A program made the translations under genes and the position numbers. From Emergomyces orientalis (Eukaryota; Ascomycota; Eurotiomycetes; Onygenales; Ajellomycetaceae): a stretch of DNA of 64,000 nt. How positions within the stretch are numbered: the first letter of the stretch is position 1; each line of letters opens with the position of its first letter. The notes beneath the pieces were generated by a model. That model did no database searches and had not been told where the DNA came from. It worked only from the letters and a program-made list of their open reading frames with translations. The stretch is from positions 1,054,001 to 1,118,000 of the forward strand of contig MOWL01000068.1 of assembly GCA_002110485.1 (NCBI GenBank), given 5' to 3'. Positions 25,179 to 36,176 of this stretch are shown here, one piece after another.

Positions 25179-26454
25179 AATAACTTTTTTAATCTCCACT
25201 TTTTGGCCTATTCAGGCGTTCTAGAGGCTGCGGCCTGGGTTGTGAAATGAAAGCTGGCAGGGAATATAAAGGTGGTCTGGGTTACCTGTCGAAAGCAAAT
25301 CAAGAACCTTAACTATTAGGTTTTGGGCAATAGAGCAAACAAGAGCAAAAAGCACTAAACCGTAGTATTTCCTAGTTCGATAGATATTTAAATAACTCCC
25401 CTCTACGATCCCCTTTGTCGGTTACTTCCCGCTTGTGCCAGGGCCGTGACATTGAACATCACACCGTTCTCATCATCCTCCCTTCTGCAAGCCACCATGC
25501 ATGCTTGAACGTGGCTACTACTGCTGAATGTCGGATGTCGGATGTCGAATGACCCGTGTAGAGAGCAGGCACAAGGAAATCCAAATACAGAGGAAGAAAA
25601 AAACAGAAAAATAAGACACGAATATGGTCTCAAAAAGTTAAATGGCATGTTAATAATATCATAGAGGAGAGAAAGTAAGACATTCAAGACACATAACGAT
25701 GCAAAGAAGCTATCAAACAAGACTGTGACATGGGCAGGAAAAACGAGACAAATCGAAAAGAAGAGGAAGGCATTACATACGGAAGAAGGCGCATAACATA
25801 ACATAGAAGCGCATAGAACGACATACAGGTTACATGGTAGTGATGAACGAGTTGATAGACTAGCTAAGGGGGTATTCAGTTCCGAAAGGATGTAGGTGGC
25901 TGTAAATCGACCCAACACATCCATTACTCCCACTTCCATAGTTATAATGGACCGGGTAAAAAAAAGAAACAAATCTTGGCTTTACATCAAGAAGCAAGAA
26001 GGAAAAGCAAAAGGAAACACAGTGAGTAGGGAGACTGGATAAAACAAAAGTTGAAAAGAGCATCAAATGTCAATGTGGAAAAAGAAAAGAAAAGAAAAGA
26101 AAAGAAAAGAAGGCGGCTAATGAGAAATGAAGAAGGTGAAACAGGCAGCTACCTGTTTCAAAATGGCTATGGAGAAAGGGTTTACGTTGAACAATTCGTA
26201 CGTTGTAATGTCATTGTTTCTGCGTTGCTAGTAATGGTGGCGGTGGTGGTGGGTGAGAGGATGGAGGTAGGTATTGTAATTGTATCTATGAACGTATATA
26301 TTTGTATTGATGTTGATGGACACAATGGATGATGCAGCCCTGGATTTGTAAAGGGTGTAAAATGAGAGGTTTGGAAAAAGCAAGTGGTATATGCAGATGG
26401 ATGCATGAGTGGGATAGGGGACGAGAATTATGATTTCGTTCCAGTTTTACATTA
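25179..26454. terminator. Convergent 3' region of HPPD and the TBC gene
   Basis: About 1.3 kb between converging genes with no supported ORF. It contains an AAAAG repeat near 26083-26112. Long 3' UTRs may fill part of it. Confidence 0.4.
26083..26112. repeat. (AAAAG)n microsatellite
   Basis: A short purine array of about six AAAAG units downstream of the TBC gene stop codon. Confidence 0.8.
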
Positions 26455-29388
26455 TTAGTCAAGGGCCTTTCGTAGATCGGTCCATTTCTGCTTGAGATTA
26501 TCATGGTCCGCGGACATCTATAACACATAAGTAAAGAGATGATTAGTGGGAGAGGAAAAAGAAGAAAGAATAAACTTGAAAGAGGAGCGAGAGATGCATT
26601 TCTTACCTCCGCCCACTTCAGCTTCGTATCAACCAAATCTTTCTCCATTTCTGCCATTTGTTCCTCCATCGCCCTATTCTCATTCTGCACCTCGATATTC
26701 CGCTTCATGATTCGATCCATCTCCGTCCGCAGCTTGTTTTCCAGCTCGGCGGGCTGCCGATCAATAACAATCTTCAGTTCTTGGACTTCAACCTTGTAGC
26801 TCTCATTTGCATCCCTGAGCTCCTCATTCTCCACCTTGAGGCGAACTAGTTCAGACGCAAGCTGCACGTGTTCAGTGTCTGACTTCTCCGCGCGTTCCTC
26901 AAGCAAGCGGATGCGGGCCGCCTGTGTCGCGACAGTGTGCTTTAACCCTTCAAGCTCAGCAGCTTGTTCCTTTTCCACGCGGACTTTCTCTTCCCATTCT
27001 GCAGTGTATGTTTTGATCATTTCGTTCGAAAGCTTGATCGCGCATGCATCCTGGACCATGAGATCGGCGCGATAGACTTCTTTGTCTGAAGAACCGGAGC
27101 TGCCGAAGAAGCCAGACTCGAGAATCGAGCTTGCTGAAGGTTGCTGGTCAATATAGACATCGAATATCTTTTCTTTGAGGAAGTTGGTCAGCGAAGTCAT
27201 GTCGTTCATCCCTAGCAAGGTCTCGGTATTGCGCTGCATGATCGCGACAGCAAATCTGAGAATTGTCGGCTCGAGCCCTTCCTCGAATATCAAATCGTAG
27301 ATGCGAAGGACAAGCTGTAGCGGGAATCGGTACGCAAATAAAGTGAGAAACCACTGCGTTGCATAAAGCTGCGGTGTAACTCCACGTCGATGTAGATGAC
27401 AAGCCAAGGCAGGCTCAAGATCCTCTAGTAAACGCTCGAACTGGTACAGGCGCATGTGAAGTCCAGGCATGTCTTGGATGAACATGTCCCGTAGGCGGTA
27501 CTTGTTCATTAACTTAACCAGAAGAGTAAATGCTTCTCCATCATCCATCTAGTTTTATTATTGTTATCCCATGTTAGAATCATTGTACAACACAAATCAT
27601 ACCTCGTTCAAATACAAACCAGTGAAGACTTACATTAAATAATAGAGGCATAACAATGAAGTTCATCCCTTGAGCATAACCCACCCCTTCATCATACAAC
27701 GCGTAGGCTTTGCAGAGTCCAAATAACCCATCCTGGTTGCGCTGCGATAAAAAGTACTTCGAGTAACTTGTCCTCGAGCCCAGGTCCCGCCTGATAGCTT
27801 TCTCTAGCTTCTGAAGAGCGATGGCGTCCTCCTTTGCTTTCTTCTTTCGAACTGTTTCTAGGCTTGCTTGTGCTTTTATTACCGATTCTGGATCCTTCTC
27901 CGGTATCGAAGGTGGGGAGACGACGCCATAAGTTGAGTTGGATGTAGGACTCGAGTGGTCAGAACGGACTGAGGACCGGGAAGAGGCCAGCGATTCCCTC
28001 TCTTTATCTTTGGAAACTCCATTACTCTGACCATTAAGCGTTATGGCGGAACTGATACTCCAGTAGCGATCTCGATCCTTTTCCGTACCCCGCATTAACA
28101 GTTCTCTGTATACATCTTCTAATTCAGGATTCCTACTATCCGCAAGAACTTGCCAAATAACCCCACGGATCGTTTGTGGAATACCTCTCTTGATAGCGGC
28201 ATTCAATTCCGCAGCATTAGATCCTTTAAGTGCTTCCGGCCCAAGGTTGACGATATGCTGCCATAGTTCCCAATCAACAGGAGCTGATGCATCAGTTGCG
28301 GAGGATGATATACCTGAGACAGTGCCAGGGGCTAGATTTGGATTGACTGTCGGAGGCAGACCGGGTGATGTCGCCACAGGAGACGGTACAGGTGGCATAG
28401 CAAGCCCAGTTTCACTCTTTTCCGATACGCTTGTTGGGCTCCCGATGGTACTGGTGCGGCCATCATCGGGGACCGAAGTAACACTGGCAGATTCATCAGC
28501 AACGCCTTCATCCCGCATTCTCAGCAGCTTGAATTGATCTCGCAAGCTGTTTCGCAACTGCCTCCTCGAGTCCAAACTGGCGGAATCCCCATCGCTGCCT
28601 TCTTGTAACCGGGCCAGTAACTCAGGATTGCTACCCACAGTCGATATCGAAGCCGCTGTGTTTCTCCGGCTACCACCCGTTCCTGGCGATGGTTTTATAT
28701 CTTTACTGCCAGTACTAGCCCGTGAGAGCCAGGAAAAGGGACTAGTAAGTTTCCGTGAGGATGCGGGCGGATTCGCTACTTGGGTTGTGGGCGGTTGGTG
28801 TTTGTTTGCGGGCGGGGGTCCCCAGGGTACAGAGGGAAGGGAAGCAGAGAAGCCCTGTAGGCGGCTAGTTTGTTTGGGGGGCTCTCTCGAGGGAAGGGGA
28901 GGAGGCCCATTTGCCATGTCTGGGGAAGTTTGTTCGGTTTTTTCGTCTTCATCCCCATCCTTCGGCCCGGTCAAGTTGACTTCATCGAGGGACGTTGTAG
29001 AGAGACGGCCAGCAGTTAATAGGGGTGATTTTGCAGGTTTTTGCTTCTTCGGCGTATCATCTCCCACTGAAGATACTGGCGAGAGGGTTTCATCTTGGCC
29101 ACTCTGCTTCCTCTCCGGTATGGGCAGGGGAGGGTGGGTTGTGGCACGCGGGGTGGTCAGAGACCCATTTGAAGGTCGGCGGTCAGTTAGAGAGCGCGTA
29201 GCGCTTAGAGGGATTGGAGATTCGGGGCCTTGTGTAGTATCTTGCGCGTCTTCGAAAGCATCCTAAAGAAGATTATCATAAGCATTTTCTCTTTCTTTTA
29301 CTTTTCTTATCAATTAGCATTCGAAGCCATGGAAGAACTTGTAACCCACAGCTTCATAGTCCGTATTCTCCGCGCTGCTGGATACCAT
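26455..29388 (-). CDS. TBC-domain Rab GTPase-activating protein (GYP5-like)
   Basis: Four exons, 29388..29350, 29262..27634, 27548..26607 and 26517..26455, give 890 residues. All exons are multiples of three. The N-terminal third is Ser/Pro-rich and probably disordered. The TBC domain starts near residue 373 (GIPQTIRGVIWQVLA) and has both catalytic fingers: the arginine motif IRRDLGSRTSYSKYF and the glutamine motif GYAQGMNF. VTPQLYATQWFLTLFAYRFP belongs to the same domain. A long coiled coil (about 700-870) follows. TBC plus C-terminal coiled coil matches Gyp5/Gyl1 and animal EVI5; yeast Gyp5 acts on Ypt1 and Sec4 in Golgi and exocytic traffic. The first exon (13 codons) is the least certain part; it relies on a GTGGGT donor. 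Confidence 0.85.
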
Positions 29389-30786
29389 GGCTGGTCGTGT
29401 GCATGTAGTAGATTCGTCGTTCACAATATTCCTTGCTGAGGGTAGGCACTATGTGGACATAGGACGATAGGAGACAAAGTCCATAGACAGGTGAGCAGAT
29501 TGGATAGAACCTTTTGCAGACTGGACGGGGGTAGGCTGGTCCAAGTACTCTTGGAACGATACACGGAGGGATAAAAGGGAGTGGAGCGGATCCTGGTCGG
29601 GCCAGCAAATGAGAGACTTAAAACTGGTATTTGTGGGGCAGGCGGTGCTTTTGAGGATTGGCGTTTCAACAATCAATCAATCAGACAGTCAGTCAAGACG
29701 GAAGCGATAGCAGAAAGAAGAAGAAAATAAAAACTTAAGAAACGAAGAAGAAGCGGATGAAGTGAAGATCGCCAGGCACGGGAATGGAACGAGACGCGGT
29801 ATTAGACTCCGTGGTGAGGCGTTGACGTTGGTTGTTGGAACATTGCAGCGGTGTTTCTCTTTTCTTTTTCTCCAACTCAAAAACTCATGACAACAGATCA
29901 GTCAAACCATTGTACGGAGTATTGGGATGTGATAAACTACGGGAGAGTGACGGCGAGGGAGGGATCTTGAAACATGTGCTATTAAGGGACGAACTAAATT
30001 CAGGCCGCTCCTCTTATTCTGTAGGCCTAGTCTGAGTGCGGTTTGGTCTTCCATATTGGCCACCACTGGACTCCTTGTCGTCGGCAGCTCATTATTTTAA
30101 ACCACTTGCCTGCAGCTTGCCTATACATATACCTCTATACTAGTACCTTGTGTGTGCTGATTTCCTTTATCTACTGTATGTAATCTGTAATCTGTATATA
30201 AATATAACTGGATATCGCTGCAAATTCGCTAGATCGGGGCCATGCATCAGTTACGCGAAACTTGAAGAGAGAAGACTCCTCTTTTGTTGGATAATTTGTT
30301 ATTGACTACAGAGTATATTGTAATTAATAGGAAGGTTACAGACATGCCCAAGTACTCGAGGCATGGTGGGCTAAATCTTTAAAACAACCTTAAGTTACTT
30401 ACCAACAGTTGGATATCAATTACATTTGTTTGGCCTTGTTGCCTTGTTGCCTTGTTGCCTTGTTGCCTTGTTGCCGCTCTCTTTGTTCACAATGTCGAAC
30501 AATTCTCCAGCTTCAGGATAATAAAATAGACGTATACAACATGCACACATTGCAATCTAGGTACCCCAAACCCGATGGTATTGGTTTTGATTGGATTGGC
30601 CCTTCCCGAAACTCAATCCTCAACAATACATACCTAAGTGGATATATATACCCAATTTCTCACACCAGATCTCTTTATTCAGCCACGAAACACATGTCTA
30701 AAACAAAAGATTCCAATGCCACGCATTTCATGCTGTGGCAATGCAGTGGAATGTGTGTTTCGGTAAATCGTGAAACATCGCCGCCC
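29389..30786. promoter_or_regulatory. TBC gene promoter region and BET4 3' region
   Basis: About 1.4 kb between two minus-strand genes. It contains one TACGGAGTA (29913-29921) and five copies of an 8-mer at 30433-30472. ORFs are short and unconvincing. Confidence 0.45.
30433..30472. repeat. GCCTTGTT octamer, five perfect tandem copies
   Basis: Five head-to-tail units of 8 bp in the gap between the TBC gene and BET4. A length-variable minisatellite is likely. Confidence 0.93.
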
Positions 30787-32104
30787 TTAGATGCCCAATG
30801 AAGCCTCCAGGTCCAGCCACCTCCCTTGCCTCAATGGATCAAGCCTTTTCAGCTCGTACACCCATCCGGAGATCTGCTGTTTCATTTTCGTCGACATACC
30901 CCCTTTGACACGAGAAATAATCGCGCTACAATTAATCAGGGCCTGATAAATCCATCTGCAGTCTTCCTCTCCATCCAACATTTCAGTAATAGCCTCGACC
31001 TCGTTCTCCAGATACTCTAATCGATCAGCGTCCGTAAGATTCGGCGCCATAGTCCCCGAAGCCAACGGTGGATCAAAGGTGCACATTATATTCTGGTGGT
31101 AGAACCACAGCGACTGATCATACGGGTCGATCAGAGCCCGATGGATCAATTTCAACTCTAAATCTTCCCCATCAATTATTAAAATGTATACAAAATATAA
31201 ACTCAGATCATCAATGAGCAGACTGACCATCGTCTAGTATCTTCTTCCTTTCCACGTCGCTGGCAGATTGTTCATTCAACAACCGCAAAATAAGTTGTGT
31301 TCGGTTATGCCATGCTGAGAAATTGGATAGATTAGTACCAATCATCTTGGTTGTATAGTCAAGTTCAGCTTTTGCCATGCTTTTCGGTGTTGATGCTTTC
31401 TCGCTATTATCCCTCTCTTGGTCGCCGTTAAAGCCTAACTCTTCAAGTGCCGATATGACTTGTCGACGATATCCCCAGCCGTGGAAGTTCCTACTGTCCA
31501 AGCTGAGCATTTTGCCCACGAGCGCAAGTTCCTCTTGCCAGAAACTACGGGAAACAGAAGTCGGAAGCAGGAGACTGGTTTGCTCTAGATCCCAGAGGCG
31601 GTGATTCCAGATCCAGTAGCATTTGGGATACCCCCGGAGAAGGGGGAATAGAAATTGAAGATCGGCTTTGATGATGTTCTTGATTCGGTCATCGCTACTT
31701 TCTCCATCTGTAAAAGAAGTAGCTTTAGAAAACTGGTGCTGTAATATTACGCGCCGCATATTCCATATCGTATAATATTCCGGGTTCCTAGTGAGCAGTT
31801 CTGAAGTTTTGTTCAACGCTTCCGTGCTGAAATCATGTTCTGCTCTCTGGTTAATATTTATCAGTATGTTTGATCGGCAGAGTATGTATAGTCTTCAGCA
31901 TCTACAATGGGCGAGTGTTTACCTGTGAATTCACGATGTGGACAAGTTGATTATATGCTTGTATCTTCTGGAGTTCTTTCTGCCGTGCTCCCTCGGTCCT
32001 TTGAGTGGAAGCGCCATATCGTGGGACTCCATGCTAGCCAGCCATATTCAGGTTAGCGGGAAGATGTGCGAAGTGAGGAAAATGGCGAAACCTACGCTTG
32101 CCAT
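30787..32104 (-). CDS. BET4: Rab geranylgeranyltransferase (type II) alpha subunit
   Basis: Four exons, 32104..32096, 32033..31923, 31846..31228 and 31163..30787, give 371 residues. Bet4 with Bet2 and the escort protein adds geranylgeranyl groups to Rab GTPases. Exon 1 is only nine bases (Met-Ala-Ser); joining it restores MASHGVPRYG. Prenyltransferase alpha repeats are clear: NPEYYTIWNMRRVIL, YPKCYWIWNHRLWDLEQ, SRNFHGWGYRRQV, LSNFSAWHNRTQLI and PYDQSLWFYHQNIM. The last intron (64 nt, GTCAGT donor) is needed to pass from ILDD to DLELKLIHRAL. The gene lacks the extra domains of animal RABGGTA, as in other fungi. It is divergent from the AMA1-like gene. Confidence 0.9.
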
Positions 32105-32700
32105 TAGAAATATATAATAGATACTCGGTATATATTTGTATATATCAAACCCGCGCACTATCAGGGGGGTGAAAAAGCGGAGCAAACCCTTAGAAGAAGA
32201 GAAGGATAGAGCATCGGTCCGTTATCAGTCGGGGCCCAGTCACTAACTTTAACTAACCACCAACCAGTTATCAACACGTGACGCCACTCCATGGTGGCTT
32301 CCCGCCTGCTTGGGCCTAAGTTCAACCCCAAACAAAACAACGAAAGAAACTCCGTCCGAAGGGAACAGACATTGTAACAAGCTGCTATCAAGCAGTTAAC
32401 AAGCAGCGACAATGGAAGAGAGAGATGGTGAGAAGGCAGATTCGGGGATCAGAAGGCAGAAGTGGCATTGCCCAGATGGCAGCTCAATTAACCTCAATTC
32501 TGCCCGCGCTGAGAGATTCCATCCAGGTTGACAACTAATTGCATACATAGCATATGGCTACAGCACTCCATCAGAGCATCTTTAATGAAGCATATACTTT
32601 CTCTCCTTCACTGTTCTTACTATCGATAAATCTCTCGTTTTCATTTCAAGTAATGTTTTGATGGTGGAGCGTTCTTTGGCCCCGTGCCTCAGTGGGAGCA
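32105..32700. promoter_or_regulatory. Divergent promoter region BET4 / AMA1-like
   Basis: About 600 bases between outward-facing starts, with a CACGTG at 32275-32280. It contains no supported ORF. Function is inferred from position. Confidence 0.5.
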
Positions 32701-35652
32701 ATGCTCTCGAGATGCCAGTCGGTGGAAGAGCTAAGTTTTTGCATGAATACCGACAATATCTCCTTAACACTCTTTCCTGACTCTCCTGTTGAACAAAAAT
32801 TTGCTGGATCCGACTTCACAGCGTCCACTCCGGAAGCCCGATCTTCGAATTCATCTTCTCCCACTTCGTCTCAATTTGAGGCAGACTCTTCCCCTTCGCC
32901 CCACCTAGAATCGATTACTAGTCCTGGATCAAGCCGCAATATCTCCAGCCCCTTAAGCGATAGCTACTTCTCGCAAGGGAAGAAAACGGATGGTACCAGG
33001 GTAGATCTCAGCCCAGTCCGCTACAGCTTACTCCATGCTCTGGAAAGCAGGCAGACGTTGGTCGGAAGTCCGTCACCAGTCTCCCGCAAGAGGGTCTCGT
33101 CTCCAGATCGGTTTCTCCCAACTCGCGAACCGTATGCTACAGAGGTGCCTGCGTTCCGTCTAAGTAAAAATCCACGTCTGCTTTCTCCTGGAGAGAAACT
33201 GCTCCGGCGACGAGACCCCAGAGCAGACCCCTTTGCGCCGTATCAGCCGAGAAGACGTGTTGGTCTCTCTAGGGCAAGTCGGTCATCGGAACTTAGAGAT
33301 ACTCCTCACCATCTACCACGACATGTTAGTGATACCTCGGTTTACGCCAGGAATAACAGGTCAGCCAGTCGCGGGAGCCACCGACAGATCAGCGCGGGGG
33401 CTGTTTGGAACGTGGGAGGAACATCTTCTGCGACCGGAAGTGCGCCCATAGGCATCCAAGACGGCCATGGAGGGCTTATTTCAACTGGAACAAATGCTCC
33501 GATGTATCTTGCAAACTTTCTGGATAAGGACACCCATGCGCAGCACCTCAAACGTCATGAATCTCGCCTTGCAACCGCTTTGGATATCGACCAAGCAACC
33601 AAAATTCTAAATTTTGGCGACACTTCATTGTTTACAGATCAGAAATATATCACGGATGCTTTTCGGCATGAGAAATACTCTCCGTACGTATGGAAGCATA
33701 GTAGCTGGGTAAGAGCTGATAACAGCACATGTGAGTGGATCTTCTATAAAAGCCTATTTCACAACACCTTAGCAACATCCCATATTTTTTTTAAAACCCC
33801 CGAATCTCATCATTTTCACTGGTTTTATGCATGTCCTATCTGACAACTCGCATCAATTCTCCATCCTTTATATATCTCACATTATCCTGAAAAGCTTCCA
33901 ACGAAATGCGAAAACAATTCATGCTGATTTTAGTCAACAACAGCAAAATCGAAAAGTACCACTAAACCAGCGCGATCGGCAGTTCCATCGACGCCTTTTC
34001 GGGTTCTCGATGCACCTCTTCTTCGTGACGATTTCTACTGTTCTACGCTTGCTTATTCCTATACTGCTCGCATGCTAGCTGTTGGGCTGAGCAGCCGTGT
34101 GTACCTTTGGTCAGAGTTTCTTGGAGTACAATATCCGCCCTTCGCGCCACATCTTGCTTCAAACTATGTGACATCTCTTTCTTTTTCTTCGCCTCAAGGG
34201 GGTAATAGCATTTTGGCTGTTGGTCGGCATGGAGGCCAAGTTTCGCTTTGGAGCACTTTCGATACCGATGTTCGCTTTGAATTTTACCAGCCTAATTCAG
34301 TTTCCTGCGTTTCATTTAAACAAATTACCACCAAAAAGCATTCAGCTAGGTTTCAAGGGTTGTTGGTCGATACTGAGGATTTGGTTGTTGGAGATGATGC
34401 AGGTAACGTGTGGTACTATTCTATAGAATGGCCTGATCCGAACGCGAGAGAACGACACGGGTGGAGCGGAACGACGACCTTGATCGCGAAGATTTCCGCG
34501 CACACCCAGCAAATATGCGGCCTGGTTTGGTCCCCCGATAGTAAATATCTCGCAACAGGAGGCAATGATAATGCTTGCCTCCTGTTTGATATTTCAGACA
34601 TTCTAGGCAAGGATGATAGGCGTGGACAACTCAACCCTTCTGATCAGTCAGCAAATCCCCCAGCATCGTCCCAAACTCGCAGTGGTCTTTCTCGTTTTCC
34701 ATATCATCCCAATTTAAATCGAATCTTCGACTGGAGTCGCATAAATCAGTTTGCCCTATCCCAGGCACTAGGTGCTGAGGCTCCTCCTGGAGCTGCTCAG
34801 GACTCCAGCCCAAGACAAACTAGAATTTCAAAATCTGGGCAGCATCAGACTACTTTTGTCCCAGCCAACCGGCAAAAACACAAATTCCAGCACTCGGCTG
34901 CGGTGAAGGCAATCGCATTCGCGCCTTGGCAGCCATCACTTCTAGCCACTGGCGGTGGCTCAAATGACCGATGCATCCATTTCTTTCATACAGGATCAGG
35001 AGCCTGTCTCGCCACGATCAACGTCCATGCTCAGGTTACAAGTCTCATTTGGAGCAAGACACGACGTGAGATCGCAGCCACGTTTGGATATGCGCAGCCG
35101 GAGCACCCATTCCGTGTAGCTGTTTTTGCATGGCCCAGTTGCCAGCAGGTTGTAGCTATCCCCTGGAACCCAGCTTCTGATGGTGGACCTGGAAGCACCG
35201 CCTCTGACAACTCATTCGATTGTGGTCGTGCCTTATGGGCGATTAGCTATCCTGGATGCCCAAATGATACGGCTCACGCGGGTGGGGATGAACGCGTACC
35301 CTCCACTTCATCCTCAGCTTCTACAGTGATAGCAGCACCACAAAATGGCACTACGGGAACTAATACCAACCGATCCATTCCCACTGGCTCCTTAAATACT
35401 ACTTCTACAGTAACCGCCAGCCGCCCAATAACAAGGCCACGGGTCGCGTACCGGGAAGGGGGAACCTGGTGGTCCCGCACTGTAGAGGAAGGATGTATTG
35501 TAGTCGCCTCTAGCGATGAGTGCGTCAAATTCCATGAGGTCTGGAGTGGGTCCCGGAAAAGTACGGCGGGTGCAGCTGGCCAGCTGGGTGGGAGTGCTAT
35601 TTTGGAAAGCTTGGAGGGGATTGACCGAGAAGGGAGCGAGGTTATTAGATAA
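32701..35652 (+). CDS. APC/C activator of the Cdc20/Cdh1 family, AMA1-like
   Basis: Two exons, 32701..33730 and 33944..35652, give 912 residues. Such WD40 proteins bind the anaphase-promoting complex and select substrates. The C-box DRFLPTR is at 136-142, and the protein ends in the Ile-Arg tail that docks on APC/C subunits. The seven-blade propeller starts after the splice (PFRVLDAPLLRDDFYCSTLA) and includes GLVWSPDSKYLATGGNDN, AVKAIAFAPWQPSLLATGGG and TSLIWSKTRREIAATFGYAQ. Details such as ALDIDQATKIL upstream of the propeller point to the Ama1 (meiosis) branch rather than Cdc20 or Cdh1. Loops between blades are long, which makes the protein larger than yeast Ama1 (593). The single 213-nt intron is placed by frame, to give KSTTKPARSAVPS; a small extra exon within it is possible. 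Confidence 0.82.
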
Positions 35653-36176
35653 ATACTCGTGATGTATTGTCTCTTTTTACTTCCGTCGCGGTGAAGGACT
35701 ATCTATTCTTCTGTTCACACTTCTTTATTGGGGCCCTATGGCATGAACGGGTATTGTTGGGTTGAGATTGGATGTATTCTGTCTCCGCTTCGTGAGAGAG
35801 GCTAGTCATTCCTAGGTGTGAGCGTTCTTGAGTGGATAGTTTTGCTACATTAGTAGTTTAGTTTCTTTACCCCTAAGGACTCTTCGGCATAGCTAGTTAT
35901 ATTAAATCAATGTCATTCTTACCGAATTTTCGGGTTTCCTTGCCTTTCCCATATCCAGAGCTCGGAGATATTAAAGAAACCAAGGACCACCAGCCAGCTA
36001 CTGGTAAACAGGGCAGAGAAAAAAAAAAGAACGAAGAACCAATTTTTTTAATATACCGTTGTATGTAGAAAACCAAAAAGAAAAGGCCAAAAAAAAAAAG
36101 ACTTACAGAAAGAGAGTGATAGAGAAAAGGGGTGAGATAAAACATGAAAAATGAAAAGGCAGGGGGGTATCTCTAT
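35653..36176. terminator. Convergent 3' region of the AMA1-like gene and UTP5
   Basis: A 524-base stretch with A-runs near 36020-36100, between two converging stop codons. There is no ORF here. Confidence 0.4.
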
